Source: Tubiluchus corallicola (Eukaryota > Priapulida > Priapulimorpha > Priapulimorphida > Tubiluchidae). From it: a stretch of 57,500 nt of DNA. Both the position numbers and the translations under genes were made by a program. The stretch covers positions 1-57,500 of the forward strand of contig JAQGDQ010000271.1 of NCBI GenBank assembly GCA_030141605.1, read 5' to 3'. Shown here in pieces: positions 10,101 through 18,982 of this stretch. How positions within the stretch are numbered: position 1 is the stretch's first letter; every line of letters starts with the position of its first letter. Under the pieces are notes generated by a model. It was not told the DNA's origin, did not search any database, and saw only the letters and a list, made by a program, of their open reading frames with translations.

Positions 10101-13100
10101 AGTATCACCAAGCGGCATGATCAACATAGCGGCAACAGAAAATGTGACTACGTGTAAAAACAACTGTGATTGATAGGTGGCGTATACTACTAAAGCTTAG
10201 GTCACATGACTAAGACTGGCTTCGTTTTAAACACTTTCAGGAAATGCATGTTTGTAAAAATACGAAAAGAAAACAAATAATTATAGAATGCTAGATTAAA
10301 TTGCTTGACACCAACAGTAACCTTGTGCATTCTGATTACAGAAACTTTCAAAGTTTGGCAGCAATACCTAGAACAGGCAGACTGGACAGAACAACACGTA
10401 AAACCATGGGTAAAGAACGCTGCGGAGTATCTGATGAGGATGCAGAACCAGATGCTAGTTTGTATCCCCCTGGGGCCAGATTCTTAATTAATGGCAGAAG
10501 AAAACGATATGCAATAGGTATAGGCAACACAAATTTCTTTTACATAAAACATTTAATGTAATAGACGTTAATTAGACCTGGATTACTCTATAGGCTAGTA
10601 AAGGTTGCAACCTAGGGCCCTTTCAGCTTGGGGGGGGGGGGGGGCAAAGCTTGAAGGGCCCAGCTAAAAATATTCTAATAATTATATCATCATCATCATA
10701 CGCCCGTCACGTCTATTGTAGACATTTGGCGGGCAGAATTCTAAAATAAAAGAAATCTGCCTTCAGACAGGTAAACGCAGCAATAATCCAGCAAAAGCAC
10801 TAGACACTGCTACGCCAGTGGCTTGTCAGCACCACTTCCGTTAAATGAAACTAAGTAATAATTATATATTGCTTTTTGAAAGATGAGTGTAATGTTTTAG
10901 CATTTTACTTTGCTAAACGATTTATTTAACTTAAATTAAAATTTCAATTTTAAAAAAGGAGATCCGTGAGCCTGAAGACCCAATTTCAATAAAGTGGCTC
11001 TTGTTTGTGGCCTCTTGTGGGGACGGTTGTGGTTTCTTGTGGGGACGGTTGTGGCTTCTTGTGGGGACGGTTGTGGTTTCTTGTGGGGACGGTTGTGGCT
11101 TCTTGTGGGGACGGTTGTGGCTTCTTGTGGGGACGGTTGTGGCTTCTTGTGGGGACGGTTGTGGCTTCTTGTGGGGACGGTTGTGGTTTCTTGTGGGGAC
11201 GGTTGTGGCTTCTTGTGGGGACGGTTGTGGCTTCTTGTGGGGACGGTTGTGGCTTCTTGTGGGGACGGTTGTGGCTTCTTGTGGGGACGGTTGTGGCTTC
11301 TTGTGGGGACGGTTGTGGCCTCTTGTGGGGACGCCCCGTAGTTTCATTAGCCTAGTTAGAATGCTGGAGTTGACTTAATATATCATTTTAATTATTTCCG
11401 GAAATCAAATAAATTAAATCGTCTCTTTGCAAATAGAAAACCCTGCTGTCTTTTGAGAAACTTTTTTTCAACAATGCTGCAAGTGGAAAACTCGTGAGCC
11501 AAGTTAGGATAGATATGTTGCAAAAACGAGTCATATAAACTTACAAAAAATAAAAAATAAATGTACTTCTACGGGACTCGAACCCAGGCTTTCGGCTATA
11601 CAAGCAGCTATGCTAACCATTACACCACAGGCTCCAAAGAATCATAAGCCACATCAAGGCAATTTATTTTTACGCAGATTAGTCTAACCAAGCCTATATT
11701 TCATGTAAAGCCAATGAAATGTTGTGCAGCGTTTAACATGTACTTGATTTTTGTAACATTTGTACTTGATTTTTGTGACGTTTGTACTTGATTTTTGTAA
11801 CGTTTGTACTTGATTTTTGTAGCGTTTGTACTTGATTTTTGTTACGTTTGTACTTGATTTTTGAGACGTTTGTACTTAATATTTGTAACGTTTGTACTTG
11901 ATTTTTGTTACGTTTGTACTTGATTTTTGTGACGTTTGTACTTGATTGATTTTTGTAGCGTTTGTACTTGATTTTTGTTACGTTTGTACTTAATTTTTGT
12001 AATGTTTGTACTTGATTTTTGTTACGTTTGTACTTGATTTTCGTGACGTTTTTACTTGATTTTTGTAGCGTTTGTACTTGATTTTTGTTACGTTTGTACT
12101 TGATTTTTGAGACGTTTGTACTTAATATTTGTAACGTTTGTACTTGATTTTTGTGACGTCTATACTTGATTTTTGTAACGTTTGTACTTGATTTTTGTAA
12201 CGTTTGTACTTGTTTTTTGTAGCGTTTGTACTTGATTTTTGTTACGTTTGTACTTGATTTTTGAGACGTTTGTACTTAATTTTCGTAACGTTTGTACTTG
12301 ATTTTTGTTACGTTTGTACTTGATTTTTGTGACGTTTGTACTTGATTTTTGTAGCGTTTGTACTTGATTTTTGTAACGTTTGTACTTGATTTTTGTTACG
12401 TTTGTACTTGATTTTTGTAGCGTTTGTACTTGATTTTTGTAACGTTTGTACTTGATTTTTGTGACGTTTGTACTTGATTTTTGTAGCGTTTGTACTTGAT
12501 TTTTGAGACGTTTGTACTTAATTTTTGTTACGAGTGTACTTGATTTTTGAGACATTTATACTTAATATTTGTAACGTTTGCACTTGATTTTTGTAACATG
12601 TGTACTTGATTTTCTAGATTTTTATCGACGTTGGTGGTTTACTTGTGATCTAACCTACAAAGTTGTAAACGCAACTAGTCAGCTGCCTCTAAAAATGCAA
12701 AGGTATGTTTCAAACTTTGTAAACATTTGTGAACACTGTCTTAAATTTTGTAACACAAAACCAAATAGTAGCATAGTAAATAGTATTTACTATTAGCATT
12801 TAATTTTACTATTTTATAGTAAAATATCTTATGATTTATTGATGAAGCAACTGCTAGTTTTTTAACTAATGTCTTGCAGTTTTAAATTCTGCATGTATTT
12901 TTGTATATATTTTTGTATATATTTTGTATATATATTTTGTATATATTTCTAGTTTTTTTGACATGTACTGCTTCTTAGCATTTAGTGTAAATTTTAACTT
13001 TGATGTAGCATTTTGTATGCTGTAATAAACTTTAAGTAAAAAAATATATAATGAAAAATAAAATGTTGCGGTTTCCTTTAATTTTTAGAGAAGTGTTTGA

Positions 13101-16100
13101 AGAAGCCGTGCAAAGTTGGATCAATGCAATTAATGAGCAAAGTGATGACAAAAGCTCCATATTAACAGCAAGGGAAGCACGTAGGGGTGAAACGCCTGAT
13201 TTGCAGTAAGTATGAATGCGTAAAAACTAGCATTGCCAAATGAGGTGGCAACCCAAGACTCCAGGCCAAATCAGGAGTGGTGGCAACCCTAGACTCCAGG
13301 CCAAATCAGGAGTGGTGGCAACTCTAGACTCCAGGCCAAATCAGGAGTAGTGGCAACCATAGACTCCGGGTCAAATCAGTAGTGGTGGCAACCCTAGACT
13401 CCGGGCCAAATCAGGTGGCAGCCCAAGACTCCAGGCCAAATCAGGAGTGGTGGCAACCCAAGACTCCAGGCCAAATCAGGAGTGGTGGCAACCCTTGACT
13501 CCAGGCCAAATCAGGTGGCAGCCCAAGACTCCAGGCCAAATCAGGAGTGGTGGTAACCCTAGACTCCAGGTCAAATCAGGAGTGGTGGCAACCCTAGACT
13601 CCAGGCCAAATCAGGAGAGGTGGCAACCCTAGACTCCAGGTCAAATCAGGAGTGGTGGCAACCCTAGACTCCGGGCCAAATCAGGTGGCAGCCCAAGACT
13701 CCAGGCCAAATCAGGAGTGGTGGCAACCCTAGACTCCGGGCCAAATCAATAGTGGTGGCAACTCTAGACTCCGGGCCAAATCAGGAGTAGTGGCAACCCT
13801 AGACTCCAGGCCAAATCAGGAGTAGTGGCAACCCTAGACTCCGGGCCAAATCAGGAGTAGTGGCAACCCTAGAATCCTGGCCAAATCAGGAGTAGTGGCA
13901 ACCATAGACTCCGGACCGAATCACGAATGGTGGCAACCCTATGTGTAATAAGAAAGCTAAAAATTTAGCCACAGCTTTCAAAGTACATGTTATAGGAAGA
14001 TTCAATTTGGATAATGTGCTCTTAGTTTTAGCACTAATGCACATACATCTATGCGTTTTTGTTGTAGACTTGGTTTCATGAGAGGTGACCATGGTGACGG
14101 CGTCTCATTTGATGGTGTTGGAGGCTCAGTAGGCCACGCAGGGTTTCCTCCAGCCGGCTTCATTCATTTGGACGACGCTGAGACGTGGAAGCCAGACTAT
14201 CCATTGCGTCGTCGCGAGCGAAGCTTTAGACAGGTAACGCAATCATCTACTTATCACTTTCAGATGGAGACGCGTTGTACAGGGTGTTCTAGAAGAAACA
14301 GTACAATCGAAACGTGCAGATACATTTATAATGGAATGTACATAAACTAAGTTATATGGTACGCAAAATTGTAATCAGTGCTGGTTTTTGTCTTTGTAGG
14401 CTCCTGGGCTCCAACTACCATGAGGCCAGCAGTACAATTAACAAAAGCATGAATGTTGGATTCTTCAAATCAATTCATTCAATTTCTACAGCATAATGCC
14501 AACATTAGGCACTCAGTTACAATTAACAAAAGCATGAATGTTGGATTCTTCAAATCAATTCATTCAATTTCTACAGCATAATGCCAACATTAGGCTCCCA
14601 GTTACAATTAACAAAAGCATGAATGTTGGATTCTTCAAATCAATTCATTCAATTTCTACAGCATAATGCCAACATTAGGCTCCCAGTTACAATTAACAAA
14701 AGCATGAATGTTGGATTCTTCAAATCAGTTTATTCAACTGTTGCAGCATAATGCCAACATTAGGCTCCCAGTTACAATTAACAAAAGCATGAATGTTGGA
14801 TTCTTCAAATCAGTTTATTCAACTTCTACAACATAATGCCAACATTAGGCCCCCAGTGACAATTAACAAAAGCATGAATGTTGGATTCTTCAAATCAGTT
14901 TATTCAACTTAGAATTTCAAGACGAATTTTTTAAGCTTTATTTTTCAAGGTCATTTAACTGTTTTCTTGTGTTTTAACTGAATTCTGTTATTTCTCAGGC
15001 TCTAATGCACGAAGTAGGCCATGCTCTTGGACTGAGGCATTCCAGAGTACGATCAGCCTTAATGCACGCCTACCTCAGTAAAGACAACCAACATCTAACT
15101 GAAGACGATGTGCAAGGAATACAGAGTTTATACCGTAAGCTACCCAACGTACATCTAAAGCTTCTAATGTGTTTATGTGCAAATAAATGCTTTGTCTAGT
15201 CAGCCATGTGTGTTTATTGGCCCTAACCTGACTTGTGTTGTCATATTAGAATGGAAAAGTACTTTAAAGAAATCGCAAAGGTCATATGGAAAAATCCTCG
15301 ATCCTGTACGTATCATGCTCGGGAATATCTCCTAATATGGTACTCTGTTCTGTTTGTTGGCCCTAACCTGACTTGTGTTGTCATATTAGATAGGAAAAGT
15401 ACTTTAAAGAAGTCGCAAAGATCATATGGAAAAATCCTCGATCCTGTACGTATCATGCTCCAGAATATTTCCTAGTATGGTACTCTGTTGTGTTTGGGAA
15501 TATTTGATGTGTTCTTCAGCCTGACAACTTAGGCCTAATTTAACATAGACGGCAAAATGGCCTTGTAAAAATGGTTGTTTTTTTTGGGCGGGGGGGGCAG
15601 TCCTTCAATCTTTTTTTTGCTTCTTTCGTCGCCACTTTTATGAAAAAGTTTTCAAGATCTTTCATCGCTGATTCATAAACTGTGACAATTTGCGCTTAAG
15701 CACATGCTTGCTTCGCTTCCAGATCTTAACATTGGATATTTGGGGATATTCTGAGCTGTAGAACATACAAATTCATTTTTCTCACTATCATCATCATCAT
15801 CATCATCCAATGAATCACATGTCCAGTGACATGATTGTGCTCACCTCCCTATGCCAAGACTCCCTGCTCGCCGCAATGCCCCAAGTACATTTATTTCTAA
15901 GGATCAATGCTGAAGTGTTTAAATCTTTCTGTGCAAAATCTAAATATGTTAACATTTGTCCTCCTGCAGGTTTTTAGCTGGTTCTGTAGCTATATTCACT
16001 GGAATATCATCAGGTAGTCTAAGCATATGCCCAATCCATCTTAAATGGCGTCTTGTTATTATTCTAGTCCAAGGTTCTTCTTTTATTTTTTCATATAGAT

Positions 16101-16424
16101 CTTTATTTGAAATTTTCTTTGGCCATCTAATACCCAAAATGTTTCTATAATTTCGCCTTTGAAACGCATCGATTTCAGCTTTATGATTTGCTTTTAATGT
16201 CCAGAGCTCAGAGTTATACAGAAATACAGTTTCAACTAATTTTCTCACTAGACATCGTCTGAAATTCTTGCAAAAAGGTCGACATTTCCGTCAAAAATTA
16301 TTTCTAGCTCTTTTCTTTCAAGAAAAACATCGGCACTTGACAGACATGATGATAATAGACCTATCACTAGGACCATCAGGACCTGTAGCGGCTCAGAGTA
16401 CATTTGGCTTAGTTTGGTGTGGTG

Positions 16425-16473
<49 letters not shown>

Positions 16474-17872
16474 ATATTTCATTTAGGTCATAGTCAAGGG
16501 ATAACACCTTGGGTAACTCACGTTTTATTTTCAAATGCTCCCGATTACTATTACCCGCATGTTACTTTGATAAACTCAAAGGTGATGAACCAGCTTGATG
16601 AACCAGGCATACCATTTTTTAAGTCAACGGTATTCTCGGTCGAGAGTTGAACCAGGTATCGTTGAGCTAATGCCTCGGTGTGATAATATACACGTAAACG
16701 GCATTCCCATTGGACCATATTCATTAAATTTACCCTAACTTACATAGATGTATAGTTTCATAGCACCTAGACCCAAGGAGCAAATTACGGCATTCTTTGA
16801 AGTAATCAAGTTTCATTATCGACAACAAATAAACTGACAAAAGTGCCTTTAAATTATTCAGTGTTTCACACCAAAACGAGCTTGCATTCCTGTGGGACCT
16901 GCTTTGAACATTTTGCCTGTACACTTATATCTTGGTTTGCCGGACAAAAAGCGGGGAGATTTCGGTTCGAATTTACCGATTGTCTCAAAAACATCTAGTA
17001 CGGGCCGCTCCCATGCAAAAGTATATATATACTGTCGGCAATTGACTAAAATAACTCCGCAAAATATCACACGCTGATTAAACCACTTAAAGAAAAGAGG
17101 GACTCGAAGTAGGTTTCAGAAAAATCGTCTTAGAAAATTTTATTACTTTACAGCAATATTATGCATTTATCATTCTCGCGTTTTAAAAAGAATTTTTGTT
17201 TGTTTTCATTTTGAATCTCCCGCAATACTGTTCCGAATTCGCCGTTAAATGACGTCATGTACCAAACGTAAATCAGGGGAAGAAAAGGAGATGTTAAATT
17301 ATGACTTTCCTTGCAAATTTATAATACTTAGCATTTCGCTTACCAGCTTGAAAGGCTTATGTAACTAGAAAAGAAAATTTTTAATTATTTAAAATGTTTG
17401 TGCCAATTGGTGAAATGTCGCTGGCTCACCCTCCAGGGTGCATCACTCATAGCGGGTGTTTAAAAATTTACAAGTTTTGTAGAGCGTTGCGGCCGATGCT
17501 GACCCTGTATGCAAAAAGGTAGTATATAAATGGTATAAAATTTCGAGACGAATTTTTTAAGCTCTATGTAAGTGAAGTGTTTTCTTGTGCGCCTGGCATA
17601 CAAGCTACACACGTGTCGTGATGACCCGCCATCTAGCGGTCAGCTTTCGAAACAACGTGTCCGTAGTATGCGGGACTTTTTAACGGTCCGGATTTTGTCT
17701 GACTTTTCGGATACCCGACAAAGCGAGGTCTGGCAAACCGAGATATGAGTGTATGTTGTTTCTAAAGATAAACTTTTATTGAATTTTGATTGTATTTTTT
17801 TCTGTAGCTATACGTCTATGTGATAGATTTAGCAAAACGCTCAGGAAACGGCGTTCCGGTCGACGCGGTTGA
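6743..17872 (+). CDS. Matrix metalloproteinase, minimal-domain, furin-activated
   Basis: Zinc endopeptidase of the matrixin family, predicted secreted. Eight exons: 6743-6871, 8041-8117, 10342-10517, 12618-12702, 13089-13205, 14068-14233, 14999-15134, 17808-17872. All phases join and give 316 aa. Order: signal peptide (about 1-30); prodomain with LRKYGYL near 47 and a cysteine switch KERCGVSDED with Cys96, where the family consensus is PRCGxPD; furin-type RRKR at 121-124; catalytic domain starting at RWWFTCDLTYKVVNATSQLP; the Zn/Ca segment FMRGDHGDGVSFDG; the active site HEVGHALGLRH (His254, Glu255, His258, His264) and Met-turn ALM (Met272). The last exon adds a short basic tail and stop. No hemopexin domain follows, as in MMP7/MMP26, but those lack a furin site. 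Orthology to a vertebrate MMP cannot be assigned. The start is the first Met giving a hydrophobic leader. Confidence 0.93.
7069..7456. other. Intron 1 part: AT microsatellites and AT-rich repeat
   Basis: (AT)n runs lie near 7076-7100 and 7338-7357. The sequence between, with taattaataatcattaaaa and gcaaaactataaacta, resembles in composition the stretch at 41230-41600 and may be a diverged copy of an antisense LINE 3' UTR; I could not fix its borders. Confidence 0.35.
7457..7978 (-). mobile_element. 5S-rRNA-headed SINE, copy 1
   Basis: On the minus strand the 5' part (7978 down to about 7881) is the 3' three-quarters of a 5S rRNA: it contains tggttagtacttggatgggt and ends gtgctgtaggctt. A body of about 420 bp follows, shared with the copies at 44351-44889 and 46128-46636 (blocks catgtgtagaggagtaaacc, ggtgccaaacgtat, ctggagacgttcaagtatcg), ending ggatgccaac. 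The copy is 5' truncated by about 20 nt of 5S. It sits antisense in intron 1 of the MMP gene. Confidence 0.85.
8405..9055. repeat. 67-71 bp minisatellite in MMP intron 2
   Basis: About nine units carry ctgagtcaacgacattttgc, cagtaagattaataatatg and gagtcagtggtgcacact. Length varies between 67 and 71 bp through aat insertions and T-run length. Units are nearly identical, so the array is young. Confidence 0.95.
9080..9535 (+). mobile_element. LINE 3' UTR fragment
   Basis: The last 150 bp (tgtcatgtgcctgtaagtga, caggtctttcgctgctcctt in the sister copy, aataaagttgaattgaattt) match a second copy at 47130-47300. Both end in a (TTGAA)n-like tail, as expected for a short-tandem-ended non-LTR element. 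No intact ORF remains. Confidence 0.7.
10342..10517 (+). CDS. MMP exon 3: cysteine switch and furin site
   Basis: Encodes the end of the inhibitory prodomain. Helix sequence FQSLAAIPRTGRLDRTT precedes ERCGVSD, where Cys96 should chelate the catalytic zinc in the zymogen. The dibasic RRKR at 121-124 sits just before the mature N-terminus, so activation by furin-like convertases in the secretory route is expected. The Pro of the usual CGxPD is Ser here. Confidence 0.92.
10620..10850 (-). mobile_element. G-run and probable retroposon 3' end
   Basis: A run of about 18 G lies near 10630. Next to it, on the minus strand, sequence ending in gacgggcgtatgatgatgat carries a (GAT)n tail like the LINE ends elsewhere in the window. 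The 5' border is unclear and no coding sequence is recognisable. Confidence 0.4.
11006..11335. repeat. 22-bp GC-rich minisatellite in MMP intron 3
   Basis: About 15 copies of a unit cttgtggggacggttgtggc plus two bases, period 22. The only variation is C/T at one position. Because 22 is not a multiple of three and the unit has no stop, every frame on one strand stays open, producing spurious ORFs of 115-138 codons on both strands. The G-rich strand is the coding strand of the MMP transcript. Confidence 0.95.
11566..11640 (-). repeat. tRNA-like relic (tRNA pseudogene or SINE head)
   Basis: On the minus strand a box-A-like tggtgtaatggttagcat and a box-B-like gggttcgagtcccg lie at tRNA spacing. 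The T arm pairs partly, but the expected acceptor 3' strand complementary to ggagcct is missing, and no clean 7-nt anticodon loop forms. I therefore call it a decayed tRNA or tRNA-derived SINE head, not a functional tRNA. Confidence 0.5.
11738..12610. repeat. 22-bp minisatellite abutting an MMP splice acceptor
   Basis: About 40 units of tttgtacttgatttttgtaa/cg, period 22, with two sub-variants (ttgagacg and ttgtagcg) interleaved in a higher-order pattern. The last unit runs into tacttgattttctag, the acceptor of MMP exon 4 at 12618. It makes a spurious minus-strand frame of 131 codons (KIKYKR repeats). Confidence 0.95.
12703..13088 (+). other. MMP intron 4
   Basis: AT-rich intron with three or four ttttgtatatat repeats near 12900-12950. 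The donor is gtatgt and the acceptor atttttag. Nothing else is visible. Confidence 0.6.
13230..13940. repeat. 35-bp minisatellite in MMP intron 5
   Basis: About 20 units of ggcaaccctagactccaggc + caaatcaggagtggt. Several units are 28 bp (caggtggcagcccaagactc) through loss of ggagtgg. Substitutions such as gactccggg versus gactccagg mark sub-families that alternate, so blocks of units were duplicated together. The array starts about 25 bp after the exon 5 donor. Confidence 0.95.
14434..14905. repeat. 85-bp tandem repeat in MMP intron 6
   Basis: Five to six units starting acaattaacaaaagcatgaa recur at an 85-bp period. The first three share caattcattcaatttctaca and the later ones cagtttattcaact. 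It stops about 95 bp before the active-site exon. Confidence 0.95.
14999..15134 (+). CDS. MMP exon 7: zinc-binding active site
   Basis: Encodes ALMHEVGHALGLRHS, the HExxHxxGxxH zinc motif with the catalytic Glu, then the Met-turn (SALMHAY) and the C-terminal helix of the catalytic domain (LTEDDVQGIQSLY). All catalytic residues are present. The exon ends in phase 1 and joins 17808. Confidence 0.95.
15205..15490. repeat. 140-bp tandem duplication in MMP intron 7
   Basis: Two copies of a segment with ggccctaacctgacttgtgt and ggaaaaatcctcgatcctgt, 140 bp apart, about 95% identical by eye. It begins about 70 bp after the exon 7 donor. Confidence 0.9.
15790..16250 (-). pseudogene. LINE reverse-transcriptase C-terminal fragment
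   Basis: On the minus strand an open stretch of about 99 codons reads LVETVFLYNSELWTLK, then RNILGIRWPKKISNKDLY and RRHLRWIGHMLRLPDD: the C-terminal region after the RT domain of CR1/L2-type non-LTR retrotransposons. It continues into the shared 3' region also found at 3049-3290 and ends in a (GAT)n tail near 15787-15807. It is 5' truncated, antisense in MMP intron 7. Confidence 0.85.
16423..16472. repeat. (AAT)n microsatellite
   Basis: About 16 AAT triplets, inside MMP intron 7. Confidence 0.95.
16480..17807 (+). other. Rest of MMP intron 7: decayed MITE remnants
   Basis: The piece near 16975-17070 (tgtctcaaaaacatct, ctcccatgcaaaagtatata) and the piece near 17620-17660 (gccatctagcggtcagcttt) match two separate parts of the element at 34262-34757, in the same order, so this is a diverged and interrupted copy. 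A segment at about 17548-17590 (gacgaattttttaagct) also recurs at 14916, just upstream of exon 7. The intron ends tttttttctgtag at 17807. Confidence 0.55.
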
Positions 17873-18982
17873 ACAACCAAGAATCAACGACTACTTTCAC
17901 CAAAGTAATCTAGGAGCACGAGCTTTATTTTACCTACAGACACCACAGTGGATAAAACAATATACTTTAAAAAACGAGTTATTCTTATAATCAATGGTGT
18001 TGATATTTGGCTAACAAAGCTAAACCTGTGATAATGCATAAGGAAGATCTGTTATTTGCTCTAAGTTTAGTATTTATTTGTTACTTTTCAAAGCCAGGAT
18101 GTTGTTATTAATTTATTACTCCAGTCTTTTAATAATAATTTTAAACAATTATTAAACAATATCTATGATGTTAATACAATTATTTATTAAACGTATTTTT
18201 AAATTATTAATGCGATGTAATAGCAGATTGTTATCTAAGCGTTTTAACTGGCTTAAAATATTAAAAAATAGCAAAAATTTTACTTTGTGTTAAATTACAG
18301 ATTACTAGCAGTTAGTTGACACTTGTTTTATACAAAATATGTACATGTCTAATGAGATAAATTACATTTTTAATCGTTTATTTTGTTTGAAATATATCTC
18401 CAATATTTGCAAATATATTTGATATTTATATACAATGCAACAATAGTAAGGCTAGAACTGGGAACGCATATGAGAGAAGTGCATGTGCCTCAACCCAAGT
18501 CTCCTTCTACAATTTAATTATGAATAAATTAGCCTAAATCTAGGGTTATGTAAATACAAAAGTAGTTATTATAACGTACATGTAGCCATTACAGAATATA
18601 TAAAGACAGCTGAAAAATTAAATAATATAGCACTTATTACGAATTACAACTTATAATAGAGCAAAAGAAGTCATGTAATTTGGCACCTTCGATTCTCGGA
18701 GAGCCTTTCTCATTCACCAGACTACAAAAAATCTTCAAAAACAACATGAACACAATCATTCACAGATTCCTGGACTGCTGTTAAGTACTCGTTAAGTAGA
18801 CGTCAACAGATATACGTGTTGCAAGGCGAGCTTGATTGTAGGCCTACTAGTGATGACCATTTTACTGTACTGTATATCCATTTTCTAAGTATGCTAAATC
18901 TTCTAACAAAACAATAACAATAGTTAGTTTGAAGGATTGATGCCAATCGTAAAGTTCAACAACCACACAGAACATTTTTATT
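17873..18982. other. Convergent 3' region between two genes
   Basis: Contains the 3' UTR of the MMP gene; an AATAAA at 18523-18528 is a candidate polyadenylation signal. The right part (below 18983) is the 3' flank of the minus-strand gene. No other coding sequence or repeat is evident. Confidence 0.45.

Noticed and set aside
10931-11378. Four overlapping 115-138 codon frames on both strands
   Set aside because: Produced by a 22-bp repeat without stops inside an MMP intron.
11566-11640. Functional tRNA gene on the minus strand
   Set aside because: Box A and B are present, but the acceptor stem does not pair and no clean anticodon loop forms.
12160-12555. 131-codon minus-strand KIKYKR repeat protein
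   Set aside because: A frame through the AT-rich 22-bp minisatellite in MMP intron 3; no start context or conserved composition.
13230-13940. CRISPR-like array of regularly spaced repeats
   Set aside because: The repeat unit is continuous with no unique spacers, and it lies in an animal intron; it is a minisatellite.
17813-17990. A longer frame in MMP exon 8 (beginning LYVYVIDLAKRSGNGV) extending the protein by about 60 residues
   Set aside because: It needs a phase-0 or phase-2 junction, but exon 7 ends in phase 1; the phase-1 frame gives a 21-residue tail and a stop at 17870.
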